The position numbers and the translations under genes are program-made. Shown here piece by piece: positions 35,801 to 50,800 of a stretch of DNA of 64,000 nt. Each line of letters opens with the position of its first letter. The first letter of the stretch is position 1. The notes beneath the pieces were generated by a model. It searched no databases. It was not told the origin of the DNA and was given only the letters and a program-made list of their open reading frames with translations. The DNA is from Pelagophyceae sp. CCMP2097 (lineage: Eukaryota > Sar > Pelagophyceae), in NCBI GenBank assembly GCA_026770575.1, contig MU657202.1, positions 22,404 through 86,403 of the forward strand, in the 5' to 3' direction.

Positions 35801-38800
35801 GGGCCGCGCGCACTACGCGCGCGTCTCGGCGTACACGGCGTCTACGGACACGTGGTCCGAGGCGACGTTGTGCACGTTCACGGCAGCGCCCCAACTGCAG
35901 CCGCCGTCGGCGCCGTCGGCCGCCTTCGTTTCGGCTTCTGGGCCAAACGCCGTGGCAGTGACGTGGGCCGCGCCGGCGGAGACGGGCGGAACGCGCGTGT
36001 CGCACTATCTTATTCAGTACGACACTGACATGTCTTTTGATGAATCTGCTGGTTCTTCACGCGTCGCCATCGAATCTTTGGCGTACGATGCGGTGACGGA
36101 GAAGTACGCATACACGCTGTCTTCGCTGGCCCAAGACACTCCTTACTTTGTCCGCCTCTTTGCCTACAACAGCCAGGGGTATTCAGAGGCGGAAATGGCT
36201 CGGACGCGCCAGGATGCGCCCGTGTACCGCCTCGAGACGTCGACGCACATGTCGCTGCGCGTCGAGGCGCGCGGCAACAAGGCTTATTCTGCTGATTTTG
36301 CGACGGGCGCGACGGCGGCGTCCTTGGCGTCGGACTTGTCGGCGCAGCTCAACATCGGCGCCGTCGCCGTGCGGCGCTGGGAGCACTCCACTTCCATGGA
36401 CGACACGGCCATCGACACGGCTTCGAAGCGCTTCGAGTACCGGATTTCGTTTTTGCAGGACGCGGACGCAGTCCTCGCGGTGGAGTCGGGCGGCGCGGAC
36501 ACCAATTCGACGCTGCTCCAGGCCGCCGCAAAGGGGCCTTTTGCGGTGACGCCCACGATGCGTCCGCCGTCGGGCCCGGTCAACGTCGGCCTGACTTCGG
36601 TGACGAAGACGACTCTCGGAGTCCGCTGGTCCGCGCCCGAGTTGACGGGCGGCGTGCCCGTGACGAAGTACCTCGTCGAGTGGGACCACCAGTACGACTT
36701 TTCCACGCTGCGCGAGCGCACTGGCTCCGCGGTGCCGTCGCAGACGGCGGGGCAGGCGGCGGTGAATTCTTCATACGTGGCCAAGTTCTCCGACCGGTCG
36801 GTCATGCAATACCAAATTCTAGACTTGGACCAAGGCCGCGCGTACTACGTCCGCGTCTCGGCGTACAATGCTCGCGGGTACTCCGAGGCCGTCTCGACGG
36901 AGCCGCGGTCCTCCAAGCCAGCGGATCAGATTTTGGGTTTGCCGCACGCAACAAAGATGAACGTCTCCGCGACGGACATGCCGGACCGTCTAGATTTGTA
37001 TTTCAGCCAGCCGAACCGCGACGGCAACGGCTTTTTGACGTCGACGGGCGACGACTTTACGCCTTTGGCCGCGACGTCGTATCGCATCCAATGGTCCGAA
37101 TCTTCCTCTTTCCCAGCCGAGTCCACGGGCAGCTACGACTGGCGCGCTCTCCAATCGGACGACGTGCCCCTCCTCTGCGAGGGCGAGTGCTTCGTCGATC
37201 TCGGCGCCGAAGTGCAGTCGGTGCGCGTCTACTCTGATTCCGACTCACCCCTGGTAAACGGCTCTTACCTGCTGCTCTACGCGGGCCCGCAGTCGGCGAC
37301 GACGCTGCTGCGCGTCAAGCCCGGTTCCAAGCGCGCCGAGTACGCCAACGCGACGGGCGCCTTCTCCGCCGGCGCGGATGTGATCCATTCCGGCGACTTT
37401 GTTCGACTGGGCGGCATCCAAGGCGACTTGTACTACGTCAACGAGACCAACTCTGGAAACTGCACGCTGCACAAGGCCTACACGACGGGCCAGGGCCACT
37501 TTGTGGACGAGCACACGCCGGAGATGGACGTGGTGGCCTACGTGGTGACGCCGCCTTCGCAGTGCGTCGACTACGACGCCTCGGCCGCCCAAGTCCTGGA
37601 CCACCTCGAGCAGCAGTTCGACAACGTCCCCTTCTCAGAGGCGCTGACCGTCTCGCGCGACTCGAACACGTCGGTCGGCACGGGCTTTGTCTACCGGGTC
37701 ACGTTTACGGGTGGGGCGTTCGCCGGCTTGGCCCAAGTCGCAGAGCTCGAGGTCGTCTCTCGTCTCACGGCGGCGGACCACGGCCTGCCGGAAGTCTGCT
37801 CGAACTTTACGCACATGCGGGACAACAACACCGTGGCGCGGACGACTTTAGTGGTCCACTCGGTTGAGACAGACATGGATTCCAACGCTTTGACGCCGGG
37901 TACCGCCTACTACGTCCGCGTCGCCGCCACCAACGGCGTCGGCACGGGCGCCTACGTCCAGTTCCCCGTCGACGAGTTGGGTGTCCACGGCGCTTTGGCG
38001 CCGCGCGCGCAGCCGGGCCTGGCGCAAAAGGTGCGCGTCTTCGCCGAACGCGAGTCTGCGTCGTCGCTGCGCGTGCGCTGGGATCACGTCGACACGGCGA
38101 ACGGCGCGGCGTTGACGTCGTTCCGAATCGAGTACGCTTTGGAGGCGGACTCTCTGAGCGTGGCCCAAGACTGGGCCTCTTACGATTTCGACGTCGTCGG
38201 CCCGGACGTGCGAGAGCACGTCGTCACGGGCTTGACGTCGGGCGCTGTGTACGCAGTGGGCGTGCGCGCCTTGAACGACCGCGGCGCGTCGCCGCCGGCG
38301 TGGTACGTCGACTCGCAAGACTTTGACGTGAAGCACGGCCGCCAGCGCGCCACGGCCACGTGCCCGTACGCCGGCGTCGACGAGTGCTTCGAAAGTGAAG
38401 AGTTGTTCATCCGCGCGCGCGCGACGCCGCGCGCGCCGGTGGTGGCGCTGGCGCAGAACCCAAAGGTCGACGGCGCGGAGGGCTTCACCGTGGACTCTTT
38501 GATCGTGGACTGGGACGACGGCGGCGACCGCGGCAGCCCCGTGGACAAGTACCTCGTGGAGTGGGACTTTGAAAACGACTTTAACTCTGCGGATTCCCAG
38601 TCTAAAATTGTGGTGGTCAACGCGACGGACTTTCCAGACGTCTGGCAGTACGCCAACGTCACCTGCAAGACCTTTCAGGCCTGCCAGGGCCGCAGGACCT
38701 TCGTCCGCGTCGCGGCGCACAACACTTTGGGCTACGGCAACTTTTCGAGTGCAAAAGAGGCCATCCCGATCAAGTCCTCGGACCCGCCGAACCATCCCTC

Positions 38801-41800
38801 TTTAGAGCCTCTCGAGGCTCTCACGGGCGCCAACTCGGTGCAGGCAATCGGGTCGCAGCTTCTCTTGAAGTGGACGCGGCCAATGATCGATTCGGTGGAC
38901 GCGTATGGGTCGGGGGGGGCGGTGGTCACTTCCTACTTCGTAGAGTACTCAAAGTCGGACTTTGCCGACTTTGTCCCGCCGATCCAGAGGTTGGACATCG
39001 AATCCAAGCAGCCGCAGCCCATTTCGGGTACGTTTCGCCTTTCTTTAGACACGACGGAGAACCCGCTGGCGCCGGTCAAGGGCTTCTTCTCCTCGAGCCG
39101 CATCTTCCTCGCCAACGCGACGGCGTACGACGTGAAGATCGCTCTGGAGAACATGCCAAACGTCGGCGACGTCGACGTCTCTTTAGATAAAGAATCGGCG
39201 ATTGGAAGATACACGTACGACATTACTTTCAACTCGGTTGTCGGCAACGTTTCTCTCTTGGAGCCGTTCACAGACGGTTTCGAGTACCGCCAAACGGACA
39301 AGCGCCTGCGCCCAAAGCTCTTCAACGTGACGCTGCTCCGCAACGGCTCGGTGCCGGACGGGGCCGACTACAGGCAGGTGAACATTTCTGTGGGCGCGGG
39401 AGACGGCGACGAATTCGAGTACGTCCTCGGCGGGCCAGACCGCGGCGAGCACCCGCCGCTCTTACCGGGCGTGGAATACCACACGCGCGTGGCAGCGTGC
39501 CACGTCCTCGGCTGCGGCGCCGCGCGCAGGTCGGCGCCGCACGTGGTCCGGGTGCCCAAGCAGACGCCCGGCACGCCCGGCGCGCTGGCGCCGGGCGGCT
39601 TCGACGGCGCCCCGACGCTGCGCGTCGCGTCGTCGACGGCTTTAGTCGTAGAGGTCGGGCCTAGCAAGTTTGACGGCGGCGACGCGCACACTTATTTCAA
39701 CATTGAATGGGATGTTTCTGCCGACTTTTCGAGCGGTCCGAATTCGGAGCCGCTGGGCAAGGTGTTTACTCACGCTTCCGAATGGCTCTGCGAGACTTGC
39801 GTCTCGGACTTCGACGTGATCGAGCAGACGTTTTCCGTATCCGTATCCGCCGACGACGCGCGCCTCCTCGTCGCCGGGGCCAAGTTCTACGTCGAGTTCC
39901 CGGACGACGACATCTCTTACATGTTCACGGTCAAGTCGGGCGACGCCTTTGTCACCTCCCGGACTGAAATCCGCGTCGACTCGTCGCACGCGCGCGTCAC
40001 CTCGTCCTCCAACATGGGCGCCAACCTCCGCGTCTTGGGCGGTGTGTACACCATCCAAGACCTGACGCCGGGCGCGCTCTACCACGTCCGCGTCAACGCG
40101 GAGAACGCGGCCAAGGGCCCCGGCGACTTTATTGCCACGGCCCCGCAGTCAGCTGTGCCCTCGGCGGCGCCCAAGGCGACGACGAGCTTGCAGGCGACGG
40201 TCGCGGGCGCGCACGCCGTCCTCGTCGACTGGCAGGCGTCGCACACGATGGGCGCGGCGGTGTCGGCGTACCGCGTAGAGGCCTTTACTCGGTCGGCCAC
40301 GCCCACGGCGCTGGGTTCGTTTTTTGGTCTCGCGGAAGTCCAAAAGATTGCCACGTACTACGACTGGAACGGCATCAAGCCGCCCGGCTCCATCTCGAAC
40401 AACGGCACCGACGGCACGTTTACGCTCTCCTGGGGCAAGGTGGACGTGCGCCTCCCGGGCACGGTAGAGATGCACAACGGCCGGCAGTACATGCGGACGT
40501 CGTCCGATTTGACGGGCTTTGTCGACCGCGGCGACTTGATTGCCGTCAACGGCCTTCAGCTCACGGTGGCGCAGCACCGCGCCTTCAACTCGACGCACTT
40601 GTACGTGGAAGAGGTTTATACCAAGGAGACGGTCCTCGCGGCCGCGGCGTTCGCCGCCGCCAAGACGGCGCCGATCCGCCACGATTCGACGGCGCTGGAA
40701 GTGGAGGATTACTTGGAGGCTCTGCAGACGGTCGGCGACGTGCGCGTGACGCGCGTGTACGATGCCGACTACGAAGGCTACTCGTGGACGGTGACGTTCG
40801 CGTCGAACGTCGGCGACGTGCCGCTCTTGCGGCCCAACGCGGCTGCTTTAAGGTGCGCGGTGACGGACACGAAGAACGACTGCGACAAGCCGTCGATCCG
40901 CGTCGGGACGGTGCACGACGGTATCAAGCCGGAGAACTACACAGAGTTCACCGTGGCCGCCGATTCGTCCAACTACACCGTGCAGAGGTTGAAGACGGGC
41001 GCTGCGTACGCTTTTAGAGTGACGCCGTACTCTGCCGAGCGCGGCCTCGGCGCCGCCGGCGAGACGGTGTTCGCGGCGCCCGCCGAGGCGCCGGCGGCCG
41101 TGGCGGCGCTGGCGAGGCTGACGCGCTACACGCACGAGTCTTTGAAGCTCACGTTCGAGATGGACGCGGATGCGCGCGGGTCGGCGATTACCTCGTACGT
41201 CGTGGAGACGTCGCAGTCGTCGGCGTTTGGCGAAGACTCCGTGGCCGTGACGACGTACGAATACGCGGTGGATTATTCCGTGCAAAAGATTGCGACGGAC
41301 GCGCACACTTTGCCGTTTACAGAGTCGGCGTCGTTCACTCTGTCTGTGGGCGACTTTATGGGGTCGTGGGTCGACACGGCCTACAATCAGACGCTGATCA
41401 ACGTTGAATCAGGAGGCAGTCTCATCCGCCTCAGCGAGGGCGTCGCCGGCGCGAAGGCGGGCACGGAGCTGGACCGCGTCTTTGCGCGCGGCGACTTTGT
41501 CCGTGTCGGCGGTCACGTCTTTGCCGTCTGCTTGCAGTCTGACGATTCGGCACACAACGTCACGTCGTACCCGGACTACATGCGCGCCCGATTCGACGAG
41601 TCGACGCTCCCGCTCTGCCTGGCGACGGATCCTCTCATCCCGGCGACGTACGACGGCGGCGCGCGCTCAGACGATTTGTACCAGGCGCCGCTGTACAAGT
41701 TGGACACCGCACTGGGCTCGGCGTACATGCCGGCGCTCGGCGATGTTGGACTGAACCCGGTGACTTCTGATTTCGTCGGATTTCAGAAGGACTGGCGCCA

Positions 41801-44800
41801 GGACGACCTCAAGAGAGGCGACTTTATCAGAGTCGGCCACCCCGTCACGGGCCAGACGTTCCGCGTCTCCACCGACGACGCGCGCCCTTTCAACTCAAAG
41901 AAGGTGCCTTTAGCGACAGTACTGGACGCGAGCGTGCCGTCGGCTTTAACCGCAGAGGCGCTGCGGCACGCGACTTATGAGATTCAGGAGGTTCGAATCT
42001 CCTGCGGCGCTTCGAATTTGCAGTCTTGCAACCTCACGGCGGGCTCGATTGCCGCCTCTGGCTACCGCTTGGAGTGGGGCACGGAGGTGACTGCGACGAC
42101 GACGGCTGGGGGCGACCACGGCTGCCTCGTCTGGGACGGGTCCGCCGCATCCGTCGAAGCCGAACTCGAGTCTCTATTTGGCATCGACGACGTCAAGGTC
42201 GAGCGCCGCGAGCTGGCTCGGTACTTGGGCGACGACGTCAACGGAGTGGCCTACCGGGTGACGTTTTTGGGCGACCGGGTCCGTGGCGACGTCTCGCAGT
42301 TGAAGGTGACGGACCTCGGCGTCGACGGCTGCACCAACGCCGAAGACACGAGTGCGGAGTACCGCTTCGCGCGCAACGCGTCTGGCGTGGTGGAGACGCT
42401 GCAGCAATCGTACGTTGCCGTGTGGAAGGCGCAGACGACTGCGCCGTTGGCTTGGGACGCGTCCGCTTCCGACGTCAAGTACGCCTTGGAGGCTTTATCA
42501 GAAGTCTGCACCGTCGACGTTTCGCGCTTCGTCGAGACTGGCTCTAACGGATACGCGTGGTACGTCACGTTCTCGAGGCAGCTCTTGGCCGCGTCGGACA
42601 CGGCGTTCATCTTCACGCCTCTGATGGGCCTCGGCAGCAACGGCGACGACTTGCAAGCCAAGGTGCGGCCGACGGTGACTGTTGTGGCGGTGAGGGAGGC
42701 GATTTTGGCGACGCCAGACGACTCTTCCGCGTGGTTCGTCCGCGTCGCGGCGAAGAACGCTTACGGCGTCGGTTCTTTCCGAACATCCTCGCCGCCGGGC
42801 CTCGTGCCGTCGCCGCAAAAGCCGGAACCCCCGCGCGAGGCGCGCGCGGAAGTGGTCTCGCCGAACGAACTTTTAGTGGAGTGGATCCCGCCTTTGAACG
42901 ACGGCGGCCGAGCGGTGACCATGTACAAGGTCGAGTACGACCCGTCGCCGTCCTTCGACTCTGGCGACGAGGGCTACCCCTACGGTTCGCTCGAGGTGTC
43001 TGCGGCGGACCGCGGTGCGATTGCGGACGTGCAGTCGTTTACCATCAGCGAGACGACCAAGGAACGCTTCCTGGGCGGCTTCTTCCAGCTCGAGTTCGAC
43101 GGCCAGATGACGCAGGCCTTGCAATACGACGCCTCTGCAATTGCTGTGGAAGCGGCTTTGGAGGCTTTATGTACCGTTGGAGGCGTCGCGGTGACCCGCG
43201 AGCTCCGGTGCAGTTCCGCCCCGGACGCGGGCACCACGTGCCACGACGCGCAGGGCTACACGTGGCTCGTCACGTTTGCCGATCTCCCCTACGCCGGCGA
43301 CGCGCACACGCGCTTCCTCTCGTCTTATCAGACGGTACAAAAGCACAAGCTCTCTGTCGATGGGTCGCACCTTCTCTCCTGCGCCAGCGGCGAGGGCGAC
43401 GCGCCTCGATGCTTGCGCTGGCCGGACACGGCGGAGTCGGTTGTGCGCACGTTTACGGGGTCGGTGCAAGAGGTGCAGACCATCTTCTTGTTTGTGGACG
43501 AGGGCACGCCTGTGATGTTCGAAGTCGCGGGCGACTACTCCGGCGCCCTCACTCGACGCACGTCGGCGTCGTTCAACCTCGTGCAGCGAGGCGGGCTGCC
43601 CGCGGGCATGCCGCTGACTCGCGGTGGTATCGGAAAAGATGACGCTTCTTCGACGGGGATCCTGTATTCGCTCGAGGAGCAGCTGGAGGCCATCATCGGC
43701 GACGTCACTTTATCGTGCCAGGGCTGCGAATTCACCTTCAATTCCAACGGCAAGAACGTCTCGTGGCTGCCGTTCCACGGCGAGAACGTGACCATCGTCT
43801 TCGAGTCGGCTCGCGGAGACGTGGCGCCGATCAAGTACGGCAACACTTTTTCGCACGAGGTGACTAAGGGCGGGGCACAGGAGCGCGTGGGTCGCCTCGT
43901 CTACTCGACGCCGGTGTCCGCGGACGTCTTCCCTTCAAACGAGTACTACGTGCGCGTGGCCGCATACTCGCACGTCGGCTACGGCGAGGCCGCTCTGGTG
44001 CCCATGGTGCAGCCGCTGCGCCCGGCCCAGCGGCCGCCGCGGCAGCCTGCTGCAGTGGCAGCGTCGCACAGGGGCGACCACGAGATTTTGGTCTCCTGGA
44101 ACGCGCCGTCTTCCGACGGCGGCCAAGCAGTGGAGACTTTTGTGATCGAGTGGGACTCCAACCCCTCTTTCAAGTCGCAGTGCGTCGTCGGAAATGGCTT
44201 CGCCTGCGACGCCGTCGGGCCTGTCGGCAACACGACGGTGCGCGCTTCAAGCGTGGACCAGACGGTGGGCGCACTGCGCTTCGCGGTCCCGGCGGACGAG
44301 GACGCCGCGATGCGCAAGCGCCTCGCGTTGCCCGCTTCGGCGAGGATCGAGGCCGGAGATGTGATCAACGCCGGCGGCCGCGCCTACACGGTCAAGGCCG
44401 TCGACGCCACTCCCTACTATTCCGCGATTGCGCATTCCGGCGGCCTCGTCTGCGGCGCGGACGTGACGTGCGTCGACTTGACGGAGGAGTACGTTGGGCC
44501 TGCTGTGAACAATTCCGACGTCACGGTGAACGTGTTCCTCGGCGCACTTGTGGAGCGTACTTATGCTTATCAAGTGGCGGGCTTGAAAGCGGGCGTCAAA
44601 TACTACTTTCGCGTCGCCGCGCGAAGCAACCCGTCGTGGTCCTACGAGACGGGCGAGTTCTTCCAGTCGCCCTGGTCCACGGACCCGGCGTCTTCGACGG
44701 CCGCCTCCAAGCCAGACGTCGTCGCTTTAGCAAGGCTCACCCCGGGAAACAACGCCACGGCGCTGCGCCTGGACTGGGTCCCGCCGGCGAGCGTCTACCC

Positions 44801-47800
44801 AGAGGGCAACAACGGCGCGGCGGTGCGGTCGTACGAGGTGCAGCTTTCGAAGCGCATCAACGCCGTGCAGCGCATCGTCGTCGCGCCCAAAGACCAGACT
44901 CAATTCAGCTTGGACGCGGTGAAGTCGAAGCACGGCTTCTTCCAGCTCGAGCACGGCGACGGCGTCAACTACACAGCCACGGGCTGCATCGCCGTCGACG
45001 CGTCGGCGGAAACGGTGGAGCTCCGCCTTGAAGAGCTCCTGGGCATCGACGGCGTCTCCGTCGTCTTCAACGTCGACGAGGCCACGGCCGCGCACGTCTG
45101 GACGGTGACGTTCGACGGCGTCTTCGAGGCCAACGGCGTCGTCGCACCTTTATATGTCGTGCCTGTGGCGCAGTCGGCGTGCAAGTACGACACCATCGCG
45201 GTGACGGTCACCGCCGGCGCCTCTGCCTCGACGGCGGCCTCTTACTCGTCTCTCTCGGCGACGGCGGCGGGCGTCGCGGGCCACGTGCCAGAGGTCGCGA
45301 CGCTGCGGACGGCTTCCGTCGACGGCGGCGTCCTCTCGGGCGTTTTTGAGCTGGCCTGGGACTTTACCGGGACGCCGGACCTCGCTCTCTACAACCCCGT
45401 GACCAACGCCGTCGTCAACGTCACCGTCAACGCGGGCTCGTCGCTCGTCTATTCGTCGGCGAACTTGACGGCGTTGCTGAACCGCGGCGACATGGTCCGC
45501 ATCGGAAACGAGGTGCATTATGTCGCTGAAGACACCGATTCGGTTTTCGACGGTCGCACCCTGCCGCTGGTGGACTACCACTTGGCGGGGTGCTCCGAGT
45601 GCACCATGTACGTCGAGTCGAATCGCCTCGGCATCGCGTCGCAGGGCCCGAATACGTGGAGCGCCAACGTGGGGGGAGACGAGCGCGTGCTGCGCTACGC
45701 GGCGCCGACGGCTGAAGACGCGGGTGGGGTGTCGTACGACGAGACTTCTTTCTACGCACAGACGAACCGCACTTTATACCGGCGCCAGCCCGTGCTGCTG
45801 CCCTTCGACGCGACGGCGCGCGAGATGAAGGCTTCTCTAGAGTCCTTAAAGGGCCTCGGCGCCGTGGACGTGTCCAGGTTCGGGCCCGACGCGGACATGG
45901 GCTACACGTGGTCCATTACCTTCACCGCCCTCGGCGGCAAATCGCAATGCCCCGACGCGCCCTGCCTCTCCGTTTCGACGACGACGCAGCGCTTCGTCGA
46001 GCTCCGCGGCTGCAATAACGGCAACCTCGATGGTATTTTCGTCGACGATTCGACCATGGTCGACGGCCGAACGACCTTCTCAAAGCTCCATTCGCCGCTG
46101 AAAATGCAGTACAATTCCGGCGAGGATGCGTGGATGCTGCGGTCGCGGTCTGGCACGGCAAACGTCGCCGACCTGGCAAAATCGCAAGGGGCCACGGCGA
46201 CCTATTACCCGTCGGGCCCTTATACTGCGCTGTACGACGGCGCAGACGGCTGCTTCGTGCACGCGGCTGCGAAGTACTTGACGCCGCACATTAGCGGCGT
46301 CGTGCCGTTGATGCAGACGGCCATCGGCAGCCTCAACGGCACGAATCACACGTCGGTGGCCACGGTGGAAATCGTGCGCTTCGGCATCGCGCCGCAGTTC
46401 TCGCAGCCCGCGTTGGACGCGGTGCTCTCGGGCGGCGTTGCAGAGGTGCAGACGCTGACGCTGACGGCGTCCAAGGACGACGTCGACGGCACCTTCACGC
46501 TCGCTTTCGAGGACACGCAGGCGACGACGGGCGCCTTGTTCCACTCGGCGCAGCCCATCACGGCGGAGTACGACGTCTCGCCAGAGGACTTGAAGACTCA
46601 GTTGGAGTCGCTCTCCTCCATCGGGCGCGTATTCGTGACAAAGACCTTGCTCGACGGGTCCTCCGCCGCGGGTGGCAAGTACGGCGCGGTTTGGACCGTG
46701 ACGTTCGACTCGCAGCCCGGCGACGTGCCGCTTTTGGTGCTCGACGCGACTTGGTTGAAGGGCTCGGACGTTTCGCTCAAGGTGAGGCAGACGGTTCGCG
46801 GCGAGGACGCCGTCCTGACGGCGACGGCGCGAGCGCTCGACGTCAACGCGCGCTATTCGGCTCGCATGCGCGCCTCGTCGGACGAGGGCGACGGCCCGTG
46901 GTCCGACGAGGCCGGCGCTTTGCGCGGCGCCAAGGGCGTGGCGCCGGCGGCGCAGGGCCAGGGCGCGGGCTTCTTGCCCCTGTCGCTCGTGACGGCGCAC
47001 GCGCCGCCGCGCGCGAGGATCAATTCGGCCAAGGCGGCGTCGTCGTCGCAGCTGGCGTTTACGTACTCGCTCGAAGACGCCGACGCCTCGGGCTACGCCG
47101 TCGACGAGTACCTCCTCGAGTGGACGACGGCGACCTTCGACAGGACGGAGACGTGGGAGGTCGAGGTGCGCAACACGGACGGCATCGCCGACCTCTCCGG
47201 ACGCTGGACGCTGGCCGTCGGGGCCTTGACGACGGCGCCGCTGCGGCCGGGCGCGTCCGCTTTAGAGGTCAAGGCGGCGCTGGATCTGCTGCCGAACCTG
47301 GGCCTCGTCTCGGTGGTCAAGGAAGTTTTGAACCGGAACCAGATGGACCGCTACACCGTCTCGCTTTTGCAGGACTTGTTCGGGTTCAAGCGCGGCTTTA
47401 CCGTCGACATCTCGGCTTTGCAGTCTATCTCTTTGAACGGCACCATTTCTTCTCGGACGGACAACACGACGCTGGACGTGTTGCAGACGCCGGCGGACTA
47501 CGGCTCTTTGGTCATCTTCACAAGCGACGACGGCCACGACGACGATTCGGCCACGGGCCTGTGGCGCAAGGACGGCGGCATCGGCGTGCCGCGCGGCAGG
47601 TGCGGCGCGTCGTACGCCGGCCAGCTCGACCGCGTGGACTCGATCCAATGGGTCTTGCTCGACGCGGCCGCGGGCACCGGGGTGGCCACGGCGTACGTGA
47701 CGGGCGGCTCGTACAAGCTCTCGCTCGGCGGTGCGCTGACGCGGTGCATTCCGCACGGCGCCGAGGCGGCCGCGCTGGAGATGTACTTGGAGGAGCTTGA

Positions 47801-50800
47801 GGACGTGGACGCGGTGGACGTGGCCGCGTACCCCTCGGCCAACAAGACTGGTTTTCCGTTCGAGTACCGCGTCGTCTTCCGCGGCCAGCACGTCTCCGGC
47901 GAGTGGCCGCAGCTGAAGATGGTGCAAGACTCGTTTGGCAAGCCCTTCCCGGACTCTTTAGGCGGCTGCCAATCGTGGGAGGCTTCGAACGGCGTCGCGG
48001 GGGCGCAGGGCATCGCAAACGTCACGGCCACGATTGTGCCCGTAGCGGAGCACCAGCCCTGCGCGTCGGGCAACGACGAGGTGCAGGTTTTGGTCGCCGA
48101 GGGCAAGACGCCGCTTGGAGGGACCATGGACTTGTATCTCTACGGCCAGTCAATTAAGGGCGTCTCCGTCGACGTCTCCGCGACCGACTTGGAGTCTTTG
48201 CTCGGGGCGGTGGAGGGCGTTGTCGCCGTGCAGGTTTCGAAGAACGTGCACAAGGACCAGCCCCACGGCGTGGCATGGGCGATTACGTTCTCCGGACACC
48301 TCGGCCGCCAAGACACTTTGGCCGTCTCGGGCGCGCACCTGCTGGGCGGCAACGCCAACGCCGCAGTCTACCCGATGGTCAACGTCACGACGGCGGCGCT
48401 CCGCGACGACTTGTTTGGCACGTTCAAGATGCGCGTCGGCCGCGAGGCCACTCTTCCTCTCTCTTATAGAGCGACGCACGGCAAGGTCTTGGAGGCGCTG
48501 CACTACCTCGACGCCGTCGGCCGCGTCGCTTTGTTGGGCGCCGCGGACGCTGCGCTGGAGGAGACTGTGTATTTGCCGAACGGGACGGCGTACTTTGTCG
48601 TCGCTCTGGGAGACCTGTCCACCTCCGTCGCGCGCGGCGACAAGATCCGCCTCGGGAACTCCACCGTGGGCATGGCCGAGGACGAGTACGCCCCGACGCG
48701 CGAGCTGACGGACATTCACTACTACGCCGAGGAGCTTCCCGTCCAAATCCGAAACAACATGACGGGGATCATCCCAGACGACGACGTCCGAATCTTCGGC
48801 GGCGCGACCGTCATGATGCTCTCGTCGGCCTTCCGCACGACGGACCGCTACGCCGGCGGCACGCTCGAGGCGGTTGGCCACCAGGGGACCAACGTGAACA
48901 ACGTGGCCGGCAAGTACGAAGCTTTCATCGGCGAGCTGACCGAGTCCCGCGCGCCTCTGCAGGGCCGCGTCTCCTGGAAGGCGCCGGGCAAGGTCGTCTC
49001 CGCGACGCCGTCCGCGGACGAGGCCGACGGCGTCGACTACTCGCGCGTCGTCTACTTGCGCGCCGGGGACGTGGCGACTCTCAACGCTTCTGGTTTCGAC
49101 AAGGGCCAGCGCGTCTACGTCGGTGGCGTCGAGTACTACGTGGAGAACGTCGACTTGTTGGGCTGCGGCGCGGACTGCGTGCTGCTGGACAAGAAGCTGC
49201 ACGTCGTCGTCGAGGAAGGCGTGCCCGAAGTTTTAGTCTTTTTGCCGACGCAGCGCGTCAACACGACGCACGACCTTCGCGCCGCGCTGACGCAGCGCGA
49301 CGCGGTGTGGGTCGGCGGCGTCCGGTACACGGTGGCGGGCATCTCCGCGACGACTGTGGAAATCGCCGGCGCGATCAACGCCCAAGCCGAGGGCGCGACG
49401 GCGTTCGGGTGGGCTTTTGGCTACGAGTGGGGCCTCGTGTTCAAGGACTTTACCTCGCCGCTGACGCGCAACGACCCTGGCATGGCGCGCAAGCTAGACG
49501 CGATCCGGTCGTTCCGCGCCACGCCGCAGTCGGACTGGCGCGGCACGGGCGCCGTGCTGTCGTACCACCTGCCCCTGGGCGAAAAGCCCATGGCGGATGT
49601 GATCGGCGCGCCTTCCGAGGTGCAGACGGTGTCTTTGCGCGCTGCTGATTTGGGCGCGACCGCCAGAGCCAACCTCAAGTGGCTCAACCTGACGCTGTCG
49701 CTCGGCGGCGACGCCGCGGAGCCGCTGCCCTGGGGCGCGTCGGCCGCCGACGTCGCATCGGCGCTCGAGGCGCTGCCGCTGGCGGACCGCGTGGCGGTCA
49801 CCCGGACGGGCGACGGCCGCAGCTCCGTCTTCTGGTACGGCTACGTCTACACGGTGACCTTCTACGGCGTCCACGCCACCGTGGACTTGCCCGACATCGG
49901 CGCATCACTGCAGCACCCCGACGGCACGCTGGCCAACGAGACGAGCGTGCACGTGGACACGGTCCGCGACGGCGTCGCCTCGGGCAGGCACGGTTCTCGC
50001 TACGTGGCCTTTCACGAGGGCCACGAGTACAAGATGCGCATGTCGGCGCGCAACGCCCGCGGCTGGGGGCCGCCCTCTGCTGTGGTGGCCGCGACGCCGG
50101 ATCTCGTGGTGCCTTCCCCGCCCACTTCGGTGGTCCTGGGCAAGTACTACGGCGGGTCGTCGCTCGCTCTGCAGTGGGGCGCGCCCGTCTTCGACGGCGG
50201 TTCGACGGTGACGGCGTACCGCGTCGAGGTGGATTCATCTACGGCCTTTGAAGCGACGGGCGCGGACTACCGCGTCGACGAGGTCGCCTTTGTCGCCGAA
50301 GTCCAGACGATCACGACGCACTTCCGCGCCGCCGAATCCACTCGAGGCGGCACCTTCCAGCTTTCTTGGGGCGGCGCCAAGTCGTCTTGGCTCAAGCACG
50401 ACGTCTCCGCGGAAGAGATGACCCAGGCCGTCTCGCAGCTCACGGGCGTCTGGGACGTCGGCGTGCCCCCAGTGCGCGTGACGCGGTCGCGCGCGGCGCG
50501 CGGGTACACGTGGCGCATTGAGTTTTTTGGAGTTTATGGCGACGTGGGCCTGCTGCAAGCCGACGACACGTTCCTCACGGGCGACGACGCGCGCATCCAA
50601 GTCGTACAAGTCGTCGCCGGAGACTGCGACGTCTTGCCGGGCGGCTTTACCTACGAGGTGCAGACGGTGGCTATCGAGGCTTTGAGCTCTGCTTCGGGAA
50701 CGTTCCAGCTCGCGTTCGAGGGCGCGTATACGGAGCCGATCCGCGTCGACGCCACCGCCGACGAGGTCAAGTACGCTTTGGAGGGCCTTTCGACCATCTT